A stretch of 49,206 nucleotides of DNA from Motiliproteus sp. (GTDB taxonomy: Bacteria > Pseudomonadota > Gammaproteobacteria > Pseudomonadales > Balneatricaceae), in contig JAPHRD010000011.1 in NCBI GenBank assembly GCA_026196225.1, forward strand, positions 1-49,206, in the 5' to 3' direction. A program made the translations under genes and the position numbers. Under the pieces are notes generated by a model, which saw nothing but the letters and a program-made list of their open reading frames with translations, was not told the DNA's origin and did no database searches. Below are positions 45,083-49,206 of this stretch, in pieces (within the stretch, counting starts at the first letter, position 1; every line of letters begins with the position of its first letter).

Positions 45083-45099
45083 TTTACAATAAAAGGGTG

Positions 45100-45128
45100 T
45101 TGACAGCCCCCATAAAAAATAGAATAAT
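45100..45128 (+). promoter_or_regulatory. Sigma-70 promoter of tRNA-Met
   Basis: TTGACA (45100-45105), 17-bp spacer, AATAAT (45123-45128), then GC-rich TTCGCGTCC before the tRNA. The -35 box is perfect and the -10 box differs at one position. The second tRNA-Gln may be cotranscribed. Confidence 0.75.
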
Positions 45129-45146
45129 TCGCGTCCTCAATACGGC

Positions 45147-45223
45147 GGCTATGTAGCTCAGTTGGTTAGAGCACATCACTCATAATGATGGGGTCACTAG
45201 TTCGAATCTAGTCATAGCCACCA
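45147..45223 (+). tRNA. tRNA-Met (elongator type, anticodon CAT)
   Basis: 77-nt tRNA with encoded CCA. Acceptor stem GGCTATG/CATAGCC is perfect and fully paired at 1-72, as expected for an elongator rather than initiator tRNA. The anticodon arm CATCA-CTCATAA-TGATG puts CAT at 45181-45183. An Ile tRNA with modified CAT (lysidine) is the alternative and cannot be fully excluded by eye. Confidence 0.88.
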
Positions 45224-45264
45224 TTTCTTCTACGGTCTTAACTCCCTAGAAGACACCTCTTTGC

Positions 45265-45339
45265 TGGGGTATCGCCAAGCGGTAAGGCAACGGGTTTTGA
45301 TCCCGTCATGCGCAGGTTCGAATCCTGCTACCCCAGCCA
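45265..45339 (+). tRNA. tRNA-Gln (anticodon TTG), copy 2
   Basis: Identical over all 75 bases to copy 1 at 41593, including CCA. It lies 41 bp after tRNA-Met. Its 3' half and 9 bp of downstream flank are partly repeated again at 45397-45509. Confidence 0.97.
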
Positions 45340-45390
45340 TCTATTTCTTTCCCAATACATATCAGTTGCAGCTAGCACAGTTTATATTTA

Positions 45391-45509
45391 CGAACCTGCG
45401 CAGGTTCGAGCCGAGCGGTTTAACCGCGAGACAACGTTAGCGCAAAGCGATAACGACCCGAAGGGCGAGGTAACGCCGAGTCATCCTGCTACCCCAGCCA
45501 TCTATTTCT
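45391..45509 (+). repeat. Interrupted tRNA-Gln 3' duplication with 74-bp structured insert
   Basis: Bases 45397-45409 match the T arm of tRNA-Gln (13 bp), and 45484-45509 match its last 17 bases plus nine bases of 3' flank (26 bp identical to 45323-45348). Between them lies a 74-bp insert (45410-45483) that begins and ends with GCCGAG (45410-45415, 45475-45480). It contains the hairpins GCGGTT-T-AACCGC and CGTTAGCG/CGATAACG. The left end is an 18-bp perfect palindrome at 45391-45408. The break falls within the TTCGAATCC T-loop. It looks like a scar of tRNA-targeted integration or a small palindromic repeat element. Confidence 0.7.
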
Positions 45510-45660
45510 ACTCAACACCCTCAATATTTCAGCCGTCACAAACACCTCGATTGATCCTGCTAGGCACATTCTTCCAGATCTCGTCCGATAACTCACTCCT
45601 TATACAACTCACCCGCCTGACAGTAGAAACCGATATAAACTGTTTTACTGATCCAAGTCC

Positions 45661-45689
45661 TTGAGCCAAGGTGTTAAATCACCTATAAC
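45661..45689 (+). promoter_or_regulatory. Sigma-70 promoter of the FimX-like gene, with spacer inverted repeat
   Basis: TTGAGC (45661-45666), 17-bp spacer, TATAAC (45684-45689), 65 bp before the start codon. An inverted repeat AGGTG-N6-CACCT (45669-45684) lies in the spacer and could bind a repressor. Confidence 0.55.
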
Positions 45690-45753
45690 ATGGTAACTTA
45701 ACAACGCTCCTCAAACGGATTGAAACCATAATAAGGCGAAAGACCTACGGACC

Positions 45754-47805
45754 ATGAGACAGAGCCTAAACATCATATTTATCGGCGCTTCCACCTCGGA
45801 CTCCGAACCATTTATCTCACTTCTTCGCTCTGCGCGCCTAGCTCCGAGAGCCGAACTGGCCGACTCTGGCAGCACCCTGGAAAGCATGATTAAGGAACGA
45901 CAGTGGGATATCATCATCTTCAAAGAGGGTGCCCAGATCAGCTTTGAGGAACTTGGCAAACTTCTAAAAACCCTGAACAAAGACATTCCAGTTATTCTGC
46001 TTTCTCCTAACAACGATCCTAAACACCTTGTCGAAGGGCTGAAGAACAAAGCCAGTGCTGTCGTTCCTGCCGATGAACCTGAATTGATGGTGCTAACCAT
46101 CCGGCGCGAGCTCTACCACCTGGAAAACCGCCGCCGCAGACGGACTTCAGAGTTCCACCTCCAGGAAACCGAAAAACGCTGTCGGGAGCTACTTCACTCT
46201 TCATCCCACGCCGTTGGCTTCCTTAATAAAGATGATCAGTTCATTTTCTTAAACCCTGCGTTTTTGGAGCTGACCGGACATGAGAATGGCACCGAGCTGC
46301 TAGGAAACTCCATTACTGACCTGACCACTGGAAAAAGCCAACTAAAACTAGAAGAGCTGTTAAAGCAATACCATCAGGATTCGCGCACCAATCAAGAACA
46401 AGAGTTATCGATCACCCGCAAGGACGGCACCTCATTCACCGGCAATGTTCTTTTGGAATGCTCACGCTTTGAGCGCACCCCATGCGCCCAGATCACTCTC
46501 ACTACACCCTACGATGGCAATCAAATTGATACCGTCGCCGAGCTGGACATCGTCACCGGTCTGAAGAACCAGATCTTTCTGGGTAAACGACTTGAGCGAG
46601 CCACACAAGCCGCGGTGCGAGGCGGCTCGGAATCACACCTGCTGTTTATCAACCTAGACAACTTCAATGCTATAAAGGCTGAAATCGGAGTCAACGGCAT
46701 CGACGCCGTAGTTCGAGATGTCGCTGAGATTTTGCAAAACCTGGTCAATCGCGCCCACGTCCTTACTCGCTATAACCTTGATGCCTTCACCATCATATTT
46801 GCCGACCCCGACTCCAACAAAGCATTGACGCTGGGTGAAGAAATTTGCCGCGCTGTCGAAGCCAGCCTGACAAAAGCCTCAGGCATCAGCATTCAGACCA
46901 CCTGCAGCGTTGGTATTACCCCCATTACCTCTGACTCCAGTAGCGCCCACGACGTGCTTAAACTCTCCCAGGTGGCAGCCGAAGCGGTTCGCAGCAAAAA
47001 CCAGAAGGGTAATGGCGTCAACCTGCTGGTCCCCGAAGAACAGGAAGAAGAGGAAGAAACCCTTACCATCAAGAAACTGCGACAGGCTATTCAAGAAGAT
47101 AGCCTGAAGCTTCTGTTCCAGCCCGTGGTAAGCCTGAGGGGCGAGCATGAAAACATTTACGAAGTACTTCTCCGTTTAATCGATAAGAACGACAACGAAG
47201 TCTCCCCCAACATGTTTCTGACCATGCTGGATCACGCCGAAGTCAGCATCGAGCTGGACCGCTGGGTCATCACAGAAAGCATTCGCCAACTGGCTGAAGA
47301 GCATCGCAAGGGCAACAAAAACCGCCTGTTTATCAACGTCACCGGACGATCACTGGAAGATACATCGCTATTGCAATGGATCAGCCAGCAGCTAAAGGAG
47401 CACGACGTACCCGGCAACAGCCTGATCTTCCAACTGAGCGAATCCGACGCCTCCAGCTATATCAAAAACGCCAATATCTTCACCCAAGGATTGGTTCAGC
47501 TCCACGCCGGATCCTGCATTAAGCACTACGGTAGCTCCATCGATTCCGACAACGTTTTGCGCCACGTTCCCGCAGACTTTATCAAGCTGGACGGCTCATT
47601 CGTGCAGGAGTTGAGCGACCCGGAAAAACACGAAGCCTTTGATAAACTGATCGAGCCACTACGTCTAAACGAAAAGGCGATCATAGCGCCACTGGTGGAA
47701 GGCACCAACGTGATGAGCAAACTGTTTAAGTCCGGCATCCACTATATCCAGGGATACTATCTGCAGGCTCCACGAGAGCACATGGACTACGACTTCTTCC
47801 AATAA
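45754..47805 (+). CDS. fimX: FimX/TdrX-like cyclic di-GMP effector (REC-PAS-GGDEF-EAL, degenerate)
   Basis: Protein of 683 residues with the same order and length as Pseudomonas FimX, which controls type IV pilus twitching: receiver-like domain (about 5-125) without a normal phospho-acceptor setting, PAS (about 140-250), GGDEF-like (about 262-425) and EAL-like (about 436-683). The cyclase site reads NLDAF (341-345) instead of GGDEF. The EAL motif is EVLLR (470-474). The metal-binding DDFG motif is replaced by KHYG (590-593), so phosphodiesterase activity is unlikely and a cyclic di-GMP receptor role fits. An acidic run of glutamates (about 428-435) links the last two domains. No pilus genes are near. 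Confidence 0.85.
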   Translation: MRQSLNIIFIGASTSDSEPFISLLRSARLAPRAELADSGSTLESMIKERQWDIIIFKEGAQISFEELGKLLKTLNKDIPVILLSPNNDPKHLVEGLKNKASAVVPADEPELMVLTIRRELYHLENRRRRRTSEFHLQETEKRCRELLHSSSHAVGFLNKDDQFIFLNPAFLELTGHENGTELLGNSITDLTTGKSQLKLEELLKQYHQDSRTNQEQELSITRKDGTSFTGNVLLECSRFERTPCAQITLTTPYDGNQIDTVAELDIVTGLKNQIFLGKRLERATQAAVRGGSESHLLFINLDNFNAIKAEIGVNGIDAVVRDVAEILQNLVNRAHVLTRYNLDAFTIIFADPDSNKALTLGEEICRAVEASLTKASGISIQTTCSVGITPITSDSSSAHDVLKLSQVAAEAVRSKNQKGNGVNLLVPEEQEEEEETLTIKKLRQAIQEDSLKLLFQPVVSLRGEHENIYEVLLRLIDKNDNEVSPNMFLTMLDHAEVSIELDRWVITESIRQLAEEHRKGNKNRLFINVTGRSLEDTSLLQWISQQLKEHDVPGNSLIFQLSESDASSYIKNANIFTQGLVQLHAGSCIKHYGSSIDSDNVLRHVPADFIKLDGSFVQELSDPEKHEAFDKLIEPLRLNEKAIIAPLVEGTNVMSKLFKSGIHYIQGYYLQAPREHMDYDFFQ

Positions 47806-47814
47806 CAGACACCT

Positions 47815-47833
47815 CAGGGGCGCCCTGCCCCTG
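47815..47833 (+). terminator. Weak hairpin after the FimX-like gene
   Basis: CAGGGGC/GCCCCTG (47815-47821 with 47827-47833) with a 5-nt loop, nine bases after the stop codon, followed by ATTCTCT. The T-tract is poor. Confidence 0.45.
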
Positions 47834-47854
47834 ATTCTCTAGCCACAATCCCAA

Positions 47855-47882
47855 TGTACAAATATTGAACAACTGTACAAAT
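47855..47882. promoter_or_regulatory. Direct repeat TGTACAAAT x2
   Basis: TGTACAAAT occurs at 47855-47863 and 47874-47882, 19 bp apart, with a partial third copy (CGTACAC) from 47885. Each contains the palindrome TGTACA. The set lies about 85-110 bp before the metallopeptidase start, in a suitable place for operator sites. Confidence 0.4.
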
Positions 47883-47966
47883 CCGTACACTAATAGCTTA
47901 TAACCTTTCAATTTACTCAAGAGCGCCTATCTCTATCTCACGGACGATCAGCTGAGGAGAGAATCT

Positions 47967-48770
47967 ATGGCATACCGAATTATCTTTTGCTGCTTGATGC
48001 TAAGCAGCTGGCTTGCGACCAGCAGCCAAGCAGAGATCACTAAGTCCCAATTTGACCTCATCATTGCAACAGCAACAGATCAGTACGCAGATGTTTTTGC
48101 TGAACATCAGCAGCGCTTGAGCATCGTTGCTACTTGGGAAAGCGATAATGTCTACGCCAACGCTTGGAAAATGGAGGATGCCAAGGGAGAAACCGGCCTG
48201 ATCCAGATATCAGGCGGTTTTGCCCGTCATCCAGATATTAGCCCGACCGCCTTTGCCTTGATTCTCTGTCACGAGATCGGCCACCACATTGCAGGCCCAC
48301 CGTTCATCTGGAAATTCTCTGCAGAGGGCCAATCGGACTACTTTGGCGCTGCTGACTGCCTGCGTAAACTGTTTCGTCGTGGCGTTTTCGAACCCCACAA
48401 GGGCCACATTCCAAGAGTTGTCATAAAAGCCTGTGCCGACGCCTTCACCATTCCTGAGGAGCGACAGATATGCGCTAGAATTGCCCTGGCTGGATCAACT
48501 CTAGCTAATTACTTCGCTCGCAAACGAGGATTCCCGAAGCCGCTGCTATCACGCCGCGACCAAAGTGTCGCAAAAAGTACCATTCTCGTACCCACCAACC
48601 CTCAATGCCGACTGGATACCTATTTTGCTGCAGCACTGTGCAACACTGCCGACCACAGCTACGACCCGCAACATCGCTGGCTTTGCCACAATAGCAACCA
48701 GAAGACTCCTGCAAATCGCCCCAACTGCTGGTTTAATCCACACAAAACCAAACCTGTGTTTATCCGCTAA
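47967..48770 (+). CDS. Secreted zinc metallopeptidase-like protein (HEIGHH)
   Basis: Exported protein of 267 residues with a signal peptide (about 1-22). The zincin motif HEIGHH (H102, E103, H106) is intact, and E120 in SAEGQSDYFGA is the likely third zinc ligand. This form of HExxH followed by SxEGQAD is seen in small secreted or lipoprotein M48-like proteins of marine gammaproteobacteria. Nine cysteines suggest disulfides in the C-terminal part. A GAGGAGAG site precedes the ATG. Substrate unknown. It converges on tuf, with a shared bidirectional terminator between. Confidence 0.78.
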   Translation: MAYRIIFCCLMLSSWLATSSQAEITKSQFDLIIATATDQYADVFAEHQQRLSIVATWESDNVYANAWKMEDAKGETGLIQISGGFARHPDISPTAFALILCHEIGHHIAGPPFIWKFSAEGQSDYFGAADCLRKLFRRGVFEPHKGHIPRVVIKACADAFTIPEERQICARIALAGSTLANYFARKRGFPKPLLSRRDQSVAKSTILVPTNPQCRLDTYFAAALCNTADHSYDPQHRWLCHNSNQKTPANRPNCWFNPHKTKPVFIR

Positions 48771-48784
48771 CCAAATTTCAGACA

Positions 48785-48814
48785 AAAAAAGCCGTGCTAG
48801 AACAGCACGGCTTT
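48785..48814 (-). terminator. Bidirectional terminator between the metallopeptidase gene and tuf
   Basis: Perfect 11-bp stem AAAGCCGTGCT/AGCACGGCTTT (48788-48798 with 48804-48814) with a 5-nt loop. On the minus strand it ends in seven T residues, making it a strong terminator for tuf; on the plus strand the T-tract is shorter. Confidence 0.88.
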
Positions 48815-48856
48815 CTGATTCGAACCGGCGCTAGGCCAGGTTCAAGCGATCATCGA

Positions 48857-49206
48857 TTAGTCGAGGATCTTAGCAACAACACCAGCACCAACAGTACGGC
48901 CACCTTCACGGATCGCGAAGCGCAGACCTTCATCCATGGCGATAGGAGCAATCAGCTCAACGCTCATCTGGATGTTGTCACCAGGCATAACCATTTCAAC
49001 GCCTTCTGGCAGCTCACAAGCACCAGTTACGTCAGTGGTACGGAAGTAAAACTGAGGACGGTAACCTTTGAAGAATGGCGTGTGACGACCACCTTCATCT
49101 TTACCCAGCACATATACTTCAGCTTCGAACTTAGTGTGAGGAGTAATAGAACCAGGAGCAGCCAGAACCTGACCACGCTCTACTTCGTCACGCTTAGTAC
49201 CACGCA
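48857..49206 (-). CDS. tuf: Elongation factor Tu, C-terminal part (cut by window edge)
   Basis: The last 115 or so codons of EF-Tu, which brings aminoacyl-tRNA to the ribosome. The visible part is domain [37 protein letters not shown], then [15 protein letters not shown] and the closing [15 protein letters not shown]. The gene runs off the right edge on the minus strand. A terminator follows directly, so neither secE nor rpsJ is next to it; whether this is the tufA or tufB copy depends on what lies upstream, outside the window. Confidence 0.96.
   Translation of the reverse strand, partial: RGTKRDEVERGQVLAAPGSITPHTKFEAEVYVLGKDEGGRHTPFFKGYRPQFYFRTTDVTGACELPEGVEMVMPGDNIQMSVELIAPIAMDEGLRFAIREGGRTVGAGVVAKILD

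Larger units (their letters stand above)
45340..45753 (+). other. 414-bp gene-free region with a broken tRNA-Gln copy
   Basis: Contains the interrupted tRNA-Gln 3' remnant and its 74-bp insert (45391-45509), then about 150 bp with no recognisable feature, then the promoter of the FimX-like gene. Short ORFs here overlap tRNA sequence and lack ribosome sites. Confidence 0.6.

Noticed and set aside
45308-45664. 118-codon open frame starting in the second tRNA-Gln
   Set aside because: It begins inside a tRNA gene, crosses the tRNA remnant and palindromic insert, and has no ribosome site.
1-49206. CRISPR array, prophage or insertion sequence
   Set aside because: No regularly spaced repeats, integrase, transposase or phage structural genes were seen on either strand; the only mobile-like trace is the tRNA-Gln remnant.

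Overview
The window looks like chromosomal DNA of a marine or aquatic gammaproteobacterium near the Pseudomonadales/Oceanospirillales. The evidence is gene order (hemA-prfA-prmC-moeB facing a TPR lipoprotein-lolB-tRNA-Gln-prs-rplY-pth-ychF), a FimX-type twitching regulator, LuxS, a stand-alone EF-G paralogue, a PEP-CTERM surface protein and a PQQ alcohol dehydrogenase cluster of the Pseudomonas ped type. Nothing indicates a plasmid, prophage or CRISPR array.

Region 1 (1-8.4 kb) is a quinoprotein alcohol-oxidation island. A PQQ dehydrogenase carries the Asp-x-Asp pair typical of lanthanide-dependent enzymes. With it are a XoxJ-like binding protein, a cytochrome c, a cupredoxin-like protein without copper ligands and, divergently, a four-gene set (binding protein, beta-propeller, ABC ATPase, ABC-2 permease) like the Pseudomonas set linked to lanthanide uptake. 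Three promoter regions share a TAGTACTA-type palindrome. Region 2 (8.7-14.5 kb) has a PEP-CTERM protein behind a sigma-54-type promoter, an IalB-family protein, an outer-membrane porin cut by an in-frame TAG just before its last strand, an AEC carrier, a thioesterase, an ankyrin protein and a small unknown protein.

Region 3 (14.8-26.5 kb) holds EF-G2, a haem/tetrapyrrole trio (DyP peroxidase, ABM monooxygenase, CbiX-like chelatase), a signalling trio (REC-GGDEF, orphan periplasmic binding protein, hybrid kinase), a lipoprotein, a D-lactate/glycolate-type FAD dehydrogenase and a TauE/SafE permease. Region 4 (26.5-32 kb) holds carbonic anhydrase and a tightly overlapping six-gene operon: sulfite reductase, DUF934, an unannotated 50-residue membrane protein, CcoG, and COX3-like and COX4-like proteins with no catalytic oxidase subunit nearby. 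A MocR-type regulator is divergent from it.

Region 5 (33.6-45.3 kb) is housekeeping: luxS, a CoA-binding protein, moeB-prmC-prfA-hemA, TPR-lolB, tRNA-Gln, prs, rplY, pth, ychF, tRNA-Met and a second tRNA-Gln. ispE, usually between lolB and tRNA-Gln, is absent. Beyond the second tRNA-Gln is a broken copy of its 3' half split by a 74-bp structured insert. Region 6 (45.7-49.2 kb) has a FimX-like degenerate GGDEF/EAL protein, a secreted HExxH metallopeptidase-like protein and the 3' end of tuf. The strongest leads are the cysI-ccoG-COX3/COX4 operon with its hidden small gene, the interrupted porin, the tRNA-Gln scar element and the shared palindrome of the quinoprotein cluster.
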